Of a stretch of 64,000 bases of DNA, positions 7,768-18,103 are shown piece after piece. Below the pieces are notes generated by a model, which was given only the letters and a program-made list of their open reading frames with translations, did not search any database and was not told where the DNA came from. Position 1 is the first letter of the stretch. Every line of letters begins with the position of its first letter. The stretch covers positions 62,001-126,000 of the forward strand of contig NZ_VIGC02000010.1 in NCBI RefSeq assembly GCF_006569185.2. Reading direction: 5' to 3'. The position numbers were made by a program, and so were the translations under genes. Source of the stretch: Litorilinea aerophila (GTDB lineage: Bacteria; Chloroflexota; Anaerolineae; Caldilineales; Caldilineaceae).

Positions 7768-10700
7768 CTAGGGCTGGGGGCTTAATCGAACCAGCACTTC
7801 GGCCAGATTGTCCGACCGGTCGCTTTCCACCAGCGACCCTTCCGGATCCACCACCACCTGAATGGCGCACTCCCCTTTCCGGCCATCTACCGGGTAGAGG
7901 GCCCGCACCATCTGGCTGCCGCCAGCCGGCAGCACATCCAGCGTCTGTACCTCGCCGATGGGCTTCACCGTGCCGTCCACCACTTCCCGGAACTGGACCG
8001 GCACGCCATAGGCATCCACATCGCCTTCGTTGTGGATCAACACGGCGACCATCAGGGTGTCATTGGCGCCGGCGCTCAGCGGTTCGACCACCATCTGTTC
8101 CCGACGCACCGTCAGGTTCAGGTGCGCCGGGGTAGCCTGGGCCTCTTCGCCCGAGCCTTCACCCACGGTCAAAGTTTTGGTCGCTTCGTTGTCCGTCTCG
8201 TCGGACTCGGAGATGGTGTCCTCCGGATCCACGATCACTTTGATGGAACGCTCCCCGGCCTTGTCCGTGGTGTCGTAGGTGACGGTGGCGGTAGTCGTGT
8301 TGCCGGCGGCGATGTTGCCGACGTTCTGGTCTTCGCCGATGGGCTCTTCGCTGCCGCCGGTCACATCCAGGAAGCGCACGACCACACCGCTGGCGCTGGC
8401 CTGGCCGCTGTTGGTGACGATCACCGTGATGGTGACCAGGTCGCCCGGCGACGGCGCCGGCGGGTCGAAGCTGATTCCCTCGGCCGTCACCTGGAGGTTG
8501 GGCTGGTTCGGCGACGGCGTCTCCGAGGGCGGGGCCACCGTCAGGGTGGCCTGGGCCTGGTTGTCTTCCTCATTTGTCTCGGCGATGGTGTTGTTGGGGT
8601 CGGCCGTGACCTGGATCTGGCGCTGGCCTTCCTTGCCCGTGGTGTCGTAGGCCACCTGGGCGATACCGCTGCCGCCGCTGGGAATGCTGGCGATGGTCTG
8701 GGTGCCGATGGGCGTGTTCCCGCCGTTGGTGACGTCGGTGAAGCGCACCTCCACGTTGTTGGCGTTGCGCTGGCCGGTGTTGCGCACCGTGACGGTCACC
8801 GTCACCAGGTCGCCTGCGGAGGGACTGCTGGGTGTGAAGCGGATGTCGCTGCTCTGGACCACCAGGTTGGGCGCGGGCGGGGGCGCCACGGTCAGGCTGG
8901 TGGTGGCGGTGTTGTCGGTCTCATCGCTCTCGGCGATGGTGTCGTTGGGGTCGACCACCAGCTGAATCTGACGGGTGCCCGCCTTGTCGGTCACGTCGTA
9001 GGTGACCTGGGCCACGCCGCTCTCCCCGGCCGGGATGCTTTCGATGAGCCGTTGCTTGTCGATGAGCTCCTCCTGGCCGTTGGTGATGTCTACCAGACGC
9101 ACCACCACATCGCTGGCTGGCGCTGTGCCGTTGTTCAGCACCGTGGCCCGGATGGTGACCAGGTCCCCGTCGCTGGGCTCGGCCGGCTCGAATTCGATGT
9201 TGGAGGCGATGGCCACCAGGTTGGGCGTGGGCCGCGGCGCCACGGTCAGATCTCGGTTGGCCCGGTTGTCGTTCTCGTCGCTCTCCAGGATGAAGTTGTT
9301 GGGATCGGCCGTCACCTGGAGGGTGCGGCTTCCTTCCTTGCCGCTGGTGTCGTAGGTGAACTGGACCGCGCCGCTGCTACCGGGGGCGATGCGGGCGATG
9401 GTCTGGGGTGGGCCGATGGGCACACCGCTGCCCGGCCCGCTGTCGGTGATGTCCGCGAGCTGGACCACCACATCCCGGGCTTCCACGGCGCCGTGGTTCA
9501 GGACCACCGCCTGGACGGTGACCCGGTCGCCGGTTGTCGGCGCGGGCGGGTTGAAGCCCACGTTGCCGGCCAGCACCACCAGGTTGGGCCGGGGGGGCGC
9601 GGTGACGGTGAAGCTCTTCTTGGCGCTGTTGTCGCTCTCCCGGCTTTCGGGGATCAGGTTGTTGGGATCCACCGTGACCTGGATGGTTCGTTCGCCGGGA
9701 GCTCCCTGGCCGCGGCTCGCGGTATCGTAGAGGACCTGGGCGGTGGCGCTGCTGCCGGCGGGGATGGCCGGGATGACCTGGGGCGGGCCGATGGGCTGGG
9801 GATCGCTGCCCGTCACGTCGCTGAACTGGACCACCACGTCGCTCACGTCGGCCGCGCCGTTGTTGAGGATGATGGCGTGGACGGTCACCTGGTCGCCGAC
9901 AATGGGCGACGCGGGCGTGAACAGGATGTTGTCGGCCAGGACGGCCAGGTTGGCCTCGGGCAGCTCGGCCAGGTTCAGGGTGGCCGTGGCCGAGTTGTCG
10001 CCTTCGTTGGATTCAGCCACCGTGTTGTTGGGATCCACCACCACCTGGATCTTGCGGTTGCCGCCGTTGGCCAGCTCATAGCTGGTCTGGAAGAGGGCGC
10101 TGCTGCCCGGCAGGATGGTGGCCACCGTCTGGGGGCTGCCGATGGGCACCGCGCCGCTGCCCGTCACATCCAGGAACTGGACCGTCACGTCGTTGGCGGC
10201 CTGGCCGCCGCTGTTGCGGACGGTGGCGTAGATCTGCACCGTGTCGCCGGCGTTGGGCCGGGGCGGCTCGAAGCCGATCTGGTCGCTCCGGATGACCAGG
10301 TTGGGCGCGGGCAGGGCGGCCACCTTCAGGGTCGCCACTGCCCGGTTGTCGTTCTCGTCCGACTCCACGATCTGGTTGTTGGGATCCACGATGACCTGGA
10401 TCTTGCGGTCGCCGGCCGCGCCCATGCGGCCCGTGTCGTAGACGATCTGGGCCCGGCCACTGCCGCCTGCGGGGATCTCAGCGATGATCTGGCTGGCGCC
10501 GATGGGCGTGGTGCCGTTGTTGGTGGCATCCACGAACTGGACCACCACATTCTGGGCCGGCGCCGCTCCCACGTTCAGCACTGTCGCGGTGACGGTCACC
10601 GCCTGGCCGGTGGTGGGATCCACCGGCTTGAAGCCGATGTTCTCGGCCCGCATGACCAGGTTGGGCATTGCCGGCGGCAGGACCCGAAGGACCTTGACGG

Positions 10701-13700
10701 CCTCGTTGTCCCGCTCGTCGGTCTCGGCGATGGTGGCGTGGGGATCCGCCACCACCCGGATGCGCCGGTCGCCGGCCTTGCCGGTGGTCTCGTAGACTAC
10801 CTGAGCCGTGCCGCTCTGGCCGGCCGGGATGCGGGCGATGGTCTGCTTGGCGCCGATGGGCTCCGCGCCGCCGTTGGTGGCATCCACGAACTGGATCAGG
10901 ACATCCTCGGCGTCCATGGCGCCGGTGTTCAGCACGGTGACGGTCAGGGTCACTGCCTGGCCTTCGCTGGGGTTGGCCGGGTGGAAGCCCACGTTGTTGG
11001 CCAGCACCACCAGGTTGGGCGCCTGGGCAGGGGTCACCGTCAGGGTGCGGGTGGTCCGGTTGTCGGTCTCATCCGTCTCGGGGATGAAGTTGTTGGGATC
11101 CACCACCACCCGGAGCTGGCGTTCACCGCTGGCGCCCAGGGCGCGGCCTGCCGTCTCGTAGCGGGTCTGAACGGTCCCAGCGCCGCCGGCCGGGATCTGG
11201 TCGATGGTCAGGGGTGGGCCCACCGGGACGGCCTCGCCCTCGGTGATATCCAGGAGTTGAACGGCCACATCCTGCGCGGCCGCGTTGCCGTGGTTGTGGA
11301 CGGTGATGGTTACGGTCACCGTGTCGCCGGCCACGGGCATAGGCGGGTCGAAGCCGATGCTGTTGTCGCTCACCACCAGGTTGGCCAGGGGCGCGGGTTC
11401 CACGGTGAGGGTGGCGACCGCCTCGTTGTCGTTTTCATCCGTCTCCGGGATGAGGTTGTTGGAGTCCACCAGGAGCTGGATCTTGCGCCGGCCCACCTTG
11501 TCGGTGGTGTCGTACTGGGCAGAGACGGTGGCGCTGCCACCGGCCGGCACCCGTTCGATGTACTGCTCTGGGGTGATGGGGATGGCCTCGCTGTGGGTGA
11601 TGTCCAGGAACTGGACCAACACCCGGCTGGCGTCGGCGGCGCCGCTGTTGAGCACCACCGCGGTGATGGTGACCAGGTCCCCGGCCATGGGCTGGGGCGG
11701 GTTGAACTGGATGTTGGCCGCCAGCATGGTCAGGTTGGGCGCGTCCGGCGCCACCACCCGCAGGGTGCGGCTGGCCTGGTTGTCGTCCTCGTTGCTTTCG
11801 GGGATGAAGTTGTTGGGATCCACCACCACCTGGATGGTGTGGTCGCCCTGGGCCTGGCTGGTGTCAAAGGTGACCTGGGCCTCCGCGCTGCCGCCGGCCG
11901 GAATGGCCTCCAGGGTCTGGCGTTCGCCAATGGGGACGGGGCCATTGGGCCGGACTTCCAGAAATTGGACCACCACCTGGCTGGCGTCGGCGGCGCCGGT
12001 GTTGAGAACGGGCACGCGGATGGTCACCACGTCGCCTTCCACCGGTTGGGCCGGGCTAAAGCCGATGTTGGCCCCGTGGACGGTGAGGTTGGGCAGGGGA
12101 GGCGGCGTGATGGACAGGGTGGCCCGGGCCTCGTTGTCGAACTCCCGGCTTTCGGCAATGAAGTTGTGGGGATCCACCGTCACCTGGATCCGGCGGTCGC
12201 CCGATTTGCCGCTGGTGTCGTAGGTGACCTGGACCACGCCGCTGGCCCCGGGTGGGATGGCGGCGATGGTCTGGGCCGGGCCGATGGGGACCGCGGTGGA
12301 GCCGGTGGCGTCGGCGAACTCCACCTGGACGTCGGTGGCGGCCACGTCGCCGGCGTTGAAGATGGTGGCGGAGATGGTCACCAGGTCGCCCGTCTTGGGC
12401 TGGGCCGGCGCGAAGCCGATGTTGCTGCTGCTGATCGTCAGGTTGGGCGCCGGCGGTTCGCCCATGGAGAGGGTCTTGGTGGCTTCGTTGTCCTTCTCGT
12501 TGGACTCGGCGATGGTGTTGTGGGGATCCACCACCACCCGGATCTTGCGGTCGTCCGGCTTGTTGCTGGTGTCGTAGGTGACCTCCAGGGCGTGGCTCTC
12601 CCCCGGCCGCAGGATGTCGATGGTCTGGGTCGGGCCGATGGGGATGGCCTGGTCGGTGGCTGTGACATCCAGGAACTGGACCGCCACGTTGCTGGCTTCT
12701 GCGGTGCCGTTGTTGAAGATCACCGCGTGGATGGTGACCTGTTCGCCCACGCCAGGCTGGGCCGGCGCGAAGCCGATGTTGTCATCCTCGATGACCAGGT
12801 TGGGCGCCGGCTGGGCGGCCACGGTCAGGCTCTTCTGGGCCTGGTTGTCGAACTCGTTCAACTCGGCGATCAGGTTGTTGGGATCCAGCACCACCTGGAT
12901 CTGGCGTTCACCCGATTTGCCCGTGGTGTCGTAGCGGATCTGGGCGATGGCGCTGCCGCCCACGGGGATGTTGGCGATGGTCTGGGGCAGGCCGATGGGC
13001 GTGGGCTGCTCGCCGGTGACGTCCACGAACTGGACTGTCACGTCGTTGGCTTCGGCGGTGCCATGGTTGAGCACCGTGGCGTAGACCGTCACCTCTTCGC
13101 CTTCGGTGGGGTTGCTGTTGCTGAAGCCGATGTTGCTTTCCTGCATCACCAGGTTGGGCTGGGCGGGGCCTGCCCCGGCCTGGGTGGGGGTTGCCACCAA
13201 CACCCGGATGTCGTCCACATACCAGCCTTCGAAGGTGTTGAAGCGGTTGTCGATGGTGTCGAACCAGAAGCGCACATACAGGGTCTTGGCGTTGCCGATG
13301 TGGGGCGTCAGGCTGACGGCCCGCCGGATCCAGGAGCCGTTGGTGCCGTGGGACTCGAAGACGGTGGTCCACTGGTTGCCGTCGGTGGAGATCTGGACCC
13401 GGGTGCGGTCGTAGGCCTGGCTACTCTCCACTTCGCTCCATTCGTAGAAGGTCAGGAGCACATCCTGGTTGGTGGTCAGTTCGATGGCGGGCGAGGTCAG
13501 GGTGCCGTTGTTGGCGCCGCCGGTGTCGTAGTTACGCTTGCTTTCATCGCCGTAGTACCAGGCGTGGGTGGGGCTGTTGGAGCGATGCTGGGAGATGTGC
13601 CAGAGGCTGTCGTTGCCGGCCACCTCCCACTCGCCGGGCCCACTTTCCACGTCATCCTCAAAGACCACGGTGCCCGTGCTGGTCTTGCCCACCACCACAT

Positions 13701-15375
13701 TGGAGAGCGCGGAGGCGTTGCCCACGTTGTCCACCACTTTCAACGCGAAGTAGTAGGTGGTGTTGGGCTCCAGCCCGCTGACGATGAACTTCTCACTGCT
13801 GCCTGCGGGCTGGGGCTTGGGCTCACCCACGGCCTGGGTAGCGCTTTCCCAGGTGTCCTCCGAGATGGGCGACGTGGCATAGCGGACGTCGTAGGCGTTG
13901 GCTGTGCCCGTCTTGTCGTCGTCGCCGGTGGCCGTCCAGCTCAATTCCACCTGGGTGAGCATGGTGGCGGTGACGGCCAGGTCGGAGACCGCGGCGGGCG
14001 GTTTGTTGTCATCTTCCAGCGCATTGTTGAGGTTGAGCCGGCCGTTGGTCAGGGTTTCCTTGCTGGTGTCGGTCAGGGGATCCACGCCGGCCAGGATGCG
14101 CTGCTTGATCTGGGCCAGGGTGAGGTTGCTGTACTTGCCGGCGATGAGGGCCACGGCGCCGGTGACGTGGGGCGTGGCCATGGAGGTGCCGCTGGCCTGG
14201 CCGTAGCCGGAGGGATCGCACATGGGGCAGGAGCCGGTGGGCACCGTGGAGAGGATGCCCACGCCGGGCGCGGCCAGGTCCACCCAGTCCTTGCCGTAGT
14301 TGCTGAAGTTGGCGTAGAGGTCGTCGTGGTCGGTTGCCGCGACGGAGATGATGTTGTCCAGGTCGAAGCCGGCGGGGTAGTGGGGTTCGCCACTGTTGCC
14401 GTTGCCCGCGGCGCAGATGTGGAGGGGCTGGTCCGCGCCGGCCATGGCGTCGTAGAGGGCCTGGGAGAAGCCGCCGCCGCCCCAACTGTTGTTGGTGGCG
14501 ATGATGTTCTGGCCCGCCTGGTTTTTGAGCTGTTTGAAGTAGTTGAAGCACTTCACCGCGCCGGCCACGCTGCCGCTGCCGCTGGCAGAGAGGAACTTGC
14601 AGGCCGCAATGCGGACCGTCCAGTTGATGCCGGTCACGCCGGTGCCGTTGTTGCCCAGGGCGCCGATGGTGCCGGCCACGTGGGTGCCATGGCCGTAGTC
14701 GTCCATGGGGTCGCCCGTGTCGGTGATGGCGTTGATGCCGTAGAAGTCATCCACGTAGCCGTTGTCGTCGTCATCCTCGCCGTTGGCCACGCATTTGCCC
14801 GGACCCTGGGGACATTCCTTGGGGTTGGTCCACATGTTTTGGGCCAGGTCCTCGTGGTTGTAGTCCACGCCGGTGTCGATGACCCCGACGATCACCGTGG
14901 AGGAGCCGGTGGAGGTGTCCCACGCCTCCGGCGCGTCGATGTCCGCGTCCGGCGTGCCGCCGGTCTGGCCGGTGTTGTGCAGGCCCCAGAGCTGGCTAAA
15001 CATGGGGTCGTCCGGCGTTTTGGAAAGGCGGATGATGTAGTTGGGCTCTGCGTAGACCACCCGGGGATCCCGGGCCAGTTGGGCCAGGAGCTCCTGGGTG
15101 ATGTCGCCGGGTACGGCGGCCAGGCGCAGCTCCACCTCATCGTCAGTGCGGTCTTCGTCCAGGTTATCCTTCTGGACCAGGCCATGCTCCTGGTAGAAGG
15201 CTTCTGCTTCGGCCTGGGTGACGCCCGGCTGGAAGCGAATGATGAGTTCACCTGGGACGTAATCGGGACCGGGAGCCTGGCTGCGGGTGACCGGCAGGCC
15301 GGCGAGCTGGTACAGGCTCACGAACAGGAGCAGGACGCAAAGGGCGATCGTGGCGGGCCTTCTCATGCTATTCAA
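7768..15375 (-). CDS. Secreted S8 subtilisin-like protease with 15 CARDB repeats
   Basis: A 2535-residue secreted protein. Residues 1-33 form a signal peptide, followed by a Fervidolysin-like propeptide (PGELIIRFQPG) to about 120. The peptidase S8 domain (about 125-450) has the complete triad Asp167 (GVIDTGVDYNHED), His229 (GHGTHVAG) and Ser398 (GTSMATPHVTG), with oxyanion Asn325. A fibronectin-III-like domain spans about 460-560 and a MAM/jelly-roll-like domain about 575-735. Then come 15 CARDB-type adhesion repeats of ~118 residues, each opening with a variant of PNLVV..NIGF.P..P..GD.VT; the last is the most diverged. No C-terminal anchor is seen. Likely role: an extracellular or surface-bound protease on a long stalk. 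A 2534-codon open frame on the opposite strand is a codon-bias shadow. Confidence 0.95.
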   Translation of the reverse strand: MNSMRRPATIALCVLLLFVSLYQLAGLPVTRSQAPGPDYVPGELIIRFQPGVTQAEAEAFYQEHGLVQKDNLDEDRTDDEVELRLAAVPGDITQELLAQLARDPRVVYAEPNYIIRLSKTPDDPMFSQLWGLHNTGQTGGTPDADIDAPEAWDTSTGSSTVIVGVIDTGVDYNHEDLAQNMWTNPKECPQGPGKCVANGEDDDDNGYVDDFYGINAITDTGDPMDDYGHGTHVAGTIGALGNNGTGVTGINWTVRIAACKFLSASGSGSVAGAVKCFNYFKQLKNQAGQNIIATNNSWGGGGFSQALYDAMAGADQPLHICAAGNGNSGEPHYPAGFDLDNIISVAATDHDDLYANFSNYGKDWVDLAAPGVGILSTVPTGSCPMCDPSGYGQASGTSMATPHVTGAVALIAGKYSNLTLAQIKQRILAGVDPLTDTSKETLTNGRLNLNNALEDDNKPPAAVSDLAVTATMLTQVELSWTATGDDDKTGTANAYDVRYATSPISEDTWESATQAVGEPKPQPAGSSEKFIVSGLEPNTTYYFALKVVDNVGNASALSNVVVGKTSTGTVVFEDDVESGPGEWEVAGNDSLWHISQHRSNSPTHAWYYGDESKRNYDTGGANNGTLTSPAIELTTNQDVLLTFYEWSEVESSQAYDRTRVQISTDGNQWTTVFESHGTNGSWIRRAVSLTPHIGNAKTLYVRFWFDTIDNRFNTFEGWYVDDIRVLVATPTQAGAGPAQPNLVMQESNIGFSNSNPTEGEEVTVYATVLNHGTAEANDVTVQFVDVTGEQPTPIGLPQTIANIPVGGSAIAQIRYDTTGKSGERQIQVVLDPNNLIAELNEFDNQAQKSLTVAAQPAPNLVIEDDNIGFAPAQPGVGEQVTIHAVIFNNGTAEASNVAVQFLDVTATDQAIPIGPTQTIDILRPGESHALEVTYDTSNKPDDRKIRVVVDPHNTIAESNEKDNEATKTLSMGEPPAPNLTISSSNIGFAPAQPKTGDLVTISATIFNAGDVAATDVQVEFADATGSTAVPIGPAQTIAAIPPGASGVVQVTYDTSGKSGDRRIQVTVDPHNFIAESREFDNEARATLSITPPPLPNLTVHGANIGFSPAQPVEGDVVTIRVPVLNTGAADASQVVVQFLEVRPNGPVPIGERQTLEAIPAGGSAEAQVTFDTSQAQGDHTIQVVVDPNNFIPESNEDDNQASRTLRVVAPDAPNLTMLAANIQFNPPQPMAGDLVTITAVVLNSGAADASRVLVQFLDITHSEAIPITPEQYIERVPAGGSATVSAQYDTTDKVGRRKIQLLVDSNNLIPETDENDNEAVATLTVEPAPLANLVVSDNSIGFDPPMPVAGDTVTVTITVHNHGNAAAQDVAVQLLDITEGEAVPVGPPLTIDQIPAGGAGTVQTRYETAGRALGASGERQLRVVVDPNNFIPETDETDNRTTRTLTVTPAQAPNLVVLANNVGFHPANPSEGQAVTLTVTVLNTGAMDAEDVLIQFVDATNGGAEPIGAKQTIARIPAGQSGTAQVVYETTGKAGDRRIRVVADPHATIAETDERDNEAVKVLRVLPPAMPNLVMRAENIGFKPVDPTTGQAVTVTATVLNVGAAPAQNVVVQFVDATNNGTTPIGASQIIAEIPAGGSGRAQIVYDTGRMGAAGDRKIQVIVDPNNQIVESDENDNRAVATLKVAALPAPNLVIRSDQIGFEPPRPNAGDTVQIYATVRNSGGQAANDVTVQFLDVTGSGAVPIGSPQTVATILPGSSALFQTSYELANGGNRKIQVVVDPNNTVAESNEGDNSATATLNLAELPEANLAVLADNILFTPASPIVGDQVTVHAIILNNGAADVSDVVVQFSDVTGSDPQPIGPPQVIPAIPAGSSATAQVLYDTASRGQGAPGERTIQVTVDPNNLIPESRESDNSAKKSFTVTAPPRPNLVVLAGNVGFNPPAPTTGDRVTVQAVVLNHGAVEARDVVVQLADITDSGPGSGVPIGPPQTIARIAPGSSGAVQFTYDTSGKEGSRTLQVTADPNNFILESDENDNRANRDLTVAPRPTPNLVAIASNIEFEPAEPSDGDLVTIRATVLNNGTAPASDVVVRLVDITNGQEELIDKQRLIESIPAGESGVAQVTYDVTDKAGTRQIQLVVDPNDTIAESDETDNTATTSLTVAPPPAPNLVVQSSDIRFTPSSPSAGDLVTVTVTVRNTGQRNANNVEVRFTDVTNGGNTPIGTQTIASIPSGGSGIAQVAYDTTGKEGQRQIQVTADPNNTIAETNEEDNQAQATLTVAPPSETPSPNQPNLQVTAEGISFDPPAPSPGDLVTITVIVTNSGQASASGVVVRFLDVTGGSEEPIGEDQNVGNIAAGNTTTATVTYDTTDKAGERSIKVIVDPEDTISESDETDNEATKTLTVGEGSGEEAQATPAHLNLTVRREQMVVEPLSAGANDTLMVAVLIHNEGDVDAYGVPVQFREVVDGTVKPIGEVQTLDVLPAGGSQMVRALYPVDGRKGECAIQVVVDPEGSLVESDRSDNLAEVLVRLSPQP

Positions 15376-15853
15376 TTCCCTCCGTCTGTGTCACCACTGG
15401 CGGCCATGTGGGGTCGTGGGCAAAAGTGGGCTGCCAAGGTGGATGTGGGCCTGTGCAGCCCGGTTGTGCCGGAAAGCGGATGTGGCCTGGATCGTGTCGA
15501 TGGCGGTGTGCACAAAGAGTGTGACCAGATGCGCGACAGGGCGCGACGCGCTCTGATGGACGCTTATTGTATATCAGTTGACTACTTCTGCGCAATCATC
15601 TTTCGCTGTGCCGACCATTTTTTAATCTTCGTCTAATTTATGCATAATTTATCACCAAGATCGCGAGCGTATAACGGTCTTGTATGTCCAGATGGGAAAG
15701 CAGACGCCGATCGGCGCCGGCTACCGGAGGGTCCATCGCCCCCGGGGCAGGGTCCGTCCCGGCGTCTGGCCGATCTGGAGGCCGATTCACATCAAGCATC
15801 GAGGACAAACTTAAAAAAAACGCATGGAAATCGCACTGAAGGAGGCTATGACA
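15376..15853. other. Divergent intergenic region
   Basis: About 480 bp separate the minus-strand protease gene from the plus-strand NEW3/ABC operon. Apart from the weak promoter above, an A+T-rich patch (15590-15660) and the AAGGAGG ribosome site at 15839-15845, nothing recognisable is present. Confidence 0.5.
15566..15595 (-). promoter_or_regulatory. Possible promoter of the CARDB protease gene
   Basis: On the minus strand TTGCGC (15595-15590), an 18-bp spacer and TACAAT (15571-15566). The -35 is a poor match and the start would give a ~185 nt leader, so this is a weak call. Confidence 0.35.
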
Positions 15854-17035
15854 ATGGGACATCAACGGTTGCGATTGCTTGCGCTCATGTTGATTGCCCT
15901 GCTCCTGGTCTGGCCGGCGCCGCTCCAGGCCCAGGATGCCACCCCGACACCCGCGGCGGCGCCGTCGCTGACAGTTTTCACCCCCTATCCGTCCCAGATC
16001 ATCGGCACGGAGGATAACGTCAACCTGGACATCAAATTGCGGGTGACCGGGGAGCCCCAGGTGGTCCGGCTCTCCATGGAGGAGCTGCCCGAGGGGTGGA
16101 CGGCCACCTTCCGGGGCGGCAGCCGCATCATCCAGGCGGTCTACGTGGAGCCAGATACCGACGCCAGCGTCACCCTGCGTCTGGAGCCGCCCGCGTCGGT
16201 GGAGGCGGGCACCTACCGCTTCGTGGTGGCCGCCCAGGCCGATGATCGCTCGGCCCGCCTGCCCATCGAGCTCACCGTCCAGGAGAAATTGCCCCCCAAC
16301 CTGGCCTTTTCCGTGGAGCTGCCCACCCTGCGGGGCAAGCCCAGCACCACCTTCCGCTATAACGTCACCCTGGAGAACAAGGGAGACGAGGACATCACCG
16401 TGAACCTGAGCGCGGACGCGCCCAACACTTTTGTGGTCACCTACAAGTTGAGCGGCCAGGAGGTGACCGACATCCCCCTGGGCGCCAATGAGTCCAAGCG
16501 GCTGAGCGTGGAGGCCAGCGCCCTGAGCGACGTGGCAGCCGGCACCTACCCCATCACCCTGCGGGCCCGGGGCGGCGAGGCAGAAGCCACCCTCCAGGTC
16601 AACGCCGAAGTGGTGGGCGAGTCCAGCATCCAGGTGACCACGCCCGACGGCCGCCTCTCGGGCCAGGCGTACGCTGGCCAGGAGGCGCCCTTCACCGTGA
16701 TCGTCCAGAACAATGGCTCCGCCCCGGCCCGGGATATCCAGATGAGCGCCTCCCAGCCCAGCGGCTGGTCGGTGGAGCTGGATCCCAAGACCATCGACCT
16801 GTTGGAGCCGGGCCAACAGGTGGAGGTGACCGCGAAGGTACGCCCCAGCGACAAGGCCGTGGCGGGCGACTACGTGATGACCGTCACCGCCCGTCCGGCG
16901 GAAGGCTCTTCCAAATCGGTGGACTTTCGCATCACGGTGTTGACCTCCACCCTGTGGGGCGTGGCCGGTGTGGGCCTCATCGCGGTCTCCATCCTGGTGG
17001 TGGGGTTGGCTGTGATGCGCTTCGGCCGGCGCTGA
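15854..17035 (+). CDS. NEW3-domain (COG1470-type) exported membrane protein
   Basis: A 393-residue protein: signal peptide with a hydrophobic core (LLALMLIALLLVWPAPLQAQ), a Thr/Pro-Ala linker, three consecutive Ig-like beta domains of NEW3 type (phrases such as ELPEGWTATF and QPSGWSVELDP), and a C-terminal membrane helix (WGVAGVGLIAVSILVVGLAV) ending in Arg residues. The bulk faces outside the cell. The gene is 27 bp from an ABC ATPase gene and then a permease gene, a recurrent trio, so it probably works with that exporter as an extracytoplasmic subunit. I chose the ATG at 15854 because AAGGAGG ends 8 bp before it; two in-frame ATGs lie 6 and 30 bp upstream. Confidence 0.85.
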   Translation: MGHQRLRLLALMLIALLLVWPAPLQAQDATPTPAAAPSLTVFTPYPSQIIGTEDNVNLDIKLRVTGEPQVVRLSMEELPEGWTATFRGGSRIIQAVYVEPDTDASVTLRLEPPASVEAGTYRFVVAAQADDRSARLPIELTVQEKLPPNLAFSVELPTLRGKPSTTFRYNVTLENKGDEDITVNLSADAPNTFVVTYKLSGQEVTDIPLGANESKRLSVEASALSDVAAGTYPITLRARGGEAEATLQVNAEVVGESSIQVTTPDGRLSGQAYAGQEAPFTVIVQNNGSAPARDIQMSASQPSGWSVELDPKTIDLLEPGQQVEVTAKVRPSDKAVAGDYVMTVTARPAEGSSKSVDFRITVLTSTLWGVAGVGLIAVSILVVGLAVMRFGRR

Positions 17036-17062
17036 TGGCCGTGGCCCTCAAGGAGGCAGCCC

Positions 17063-18103
17063 ATGGCTGAGAAAAACCGACGCTCATCGGCGCATCAGGA
17101 AGAAGGCCGCCACGACGACGTGGTGCTGCGTACCCGGGGGCTGACCAAGCACTACGGCTCCTTTGTGGCCGTGGACAACCTGGACCTCACCATCCGCCGG
17201 GGGGAGGTCTTCGGGCTCCTGGGGCCCAACGGCTCCGGCAAGACCACCACCATCCTGATGCTCCTGGGGCTGACCGATCCCACCGCCGGGACGGTGGAAG
17301 TGCTGGGCTTCGACCCCCAGCGGCATCCCCTCAGCGTCAAGGCCCGGGTGGGCTATCTGCCGGACCAGGTGGGCTTCTACGACAACCTGACGGGCCGGGA
17401 GAACCTGACCTACATCGCCAAACTCAACGGGATTCCCCGGGCCGAAGCCTACCGGCGCATCGACGAGGCCCTGGATCGCATGGGCCTGGCTGAGGCGGCG
17501 GACCGGCCGGTCTCCACTTACTCCAGGGGGATGCGTCAGCGGCTGGGGGTGGCCGAGCTGTTGCTCAAGCACCCCCAGATCATCATCATGGACGAACCCA
17601 CCCTGGGGCTCGACCCGGAGGCGGCCCGCCTCTTCCTGCGCATCATCCGGGACCTGCGGGATGAGGGCATTACCATCCTCCTCTCCTCCCACCTGCTCTA
17701 TCAGGTGCAGGAGGTCTGCGACCGGGTGGGCCTCTTCTCCCGGGGGCGCATGGTGTTGGAGGGGACGGTCCAATCCCTGGCCCAGCGGGTCCTGGGCGGC
17801 GCCTACCGGGTGCACCTGGAGGCCCAGAGCCCCAACGGCGCCGTGGCCGACGCCCTGGGCCGGCTGCCGGATGTGGTGGCCGTGCGCCAGGAGGGAGACC
17901 GCTACATCCTGGAGGCCCGGCGGGATCTACGGGCCGAGGCAGCCCGGGCGGTGGTGGAAGCGGGCGGCCGCCTGCTGAGCCTGGATGTGGAGGCGCCCAG
18001 CCTGGACGAGATCTACGCCCGTTACTTCCAAGAGATGAAATCGGCAGAGGCGCAACCCGCGGCGTCGAAGCGGGAGGAGGTGAAACATGGCCGCAACCCT
18101 TGA
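17063..18103 (+). CDS. ABC transporter ATP-binding protein
   Basis: A 346-residue ATPase with Walker [10 protein letters not shown]-loop region [17 protein letters not shown], signature [13 protein letters not shown] and Walker [16 protein letters not shown] ~100-residue C-terminal extension follows, as in ABC-2 type exporters (DrrA/CcmA/NatA-like group). It powers transport by the membrane protein encoded next, whose start overlaps its end by 17 bp, which implies translational coupling. AAGGAGG precedes the ATG. The substrate is unknown; the NEW3 protein upstream and the secreted protease across the divergent promoter region suggest an envelope role. Confidence 0.94.
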   Translation: MAEKNRRSSAHQEEGRHDDVVLRTRGLTKHYGSFVAVDNLDLTIRRGEVFGLLGPNGSGKTTTILMLLGLTDPTAGTVEVLGFDPQRHPLSVKARVGYLPDQVGFYDNLTGRENLTYIAKLNGIPRAEAYRRIDEALDRMGLAEAADRPVSTYSRGMRQRLGVAELLLKHPQIIIMDEPTLGLDPEAARLFLRIIRDLRDEGITILLSSHLLYQVQEVCDRVGLFSRGRMVLEGTVQSLAQRVLGGAYRVHLEAQSPNGAVADALGRLPDVVAVRQEGDRYILEARRDLRAEAARAVVEAGGRLLSLDVEAPSLDEIYARYFQEMKSAEAQPAASKREEVKHGRNP

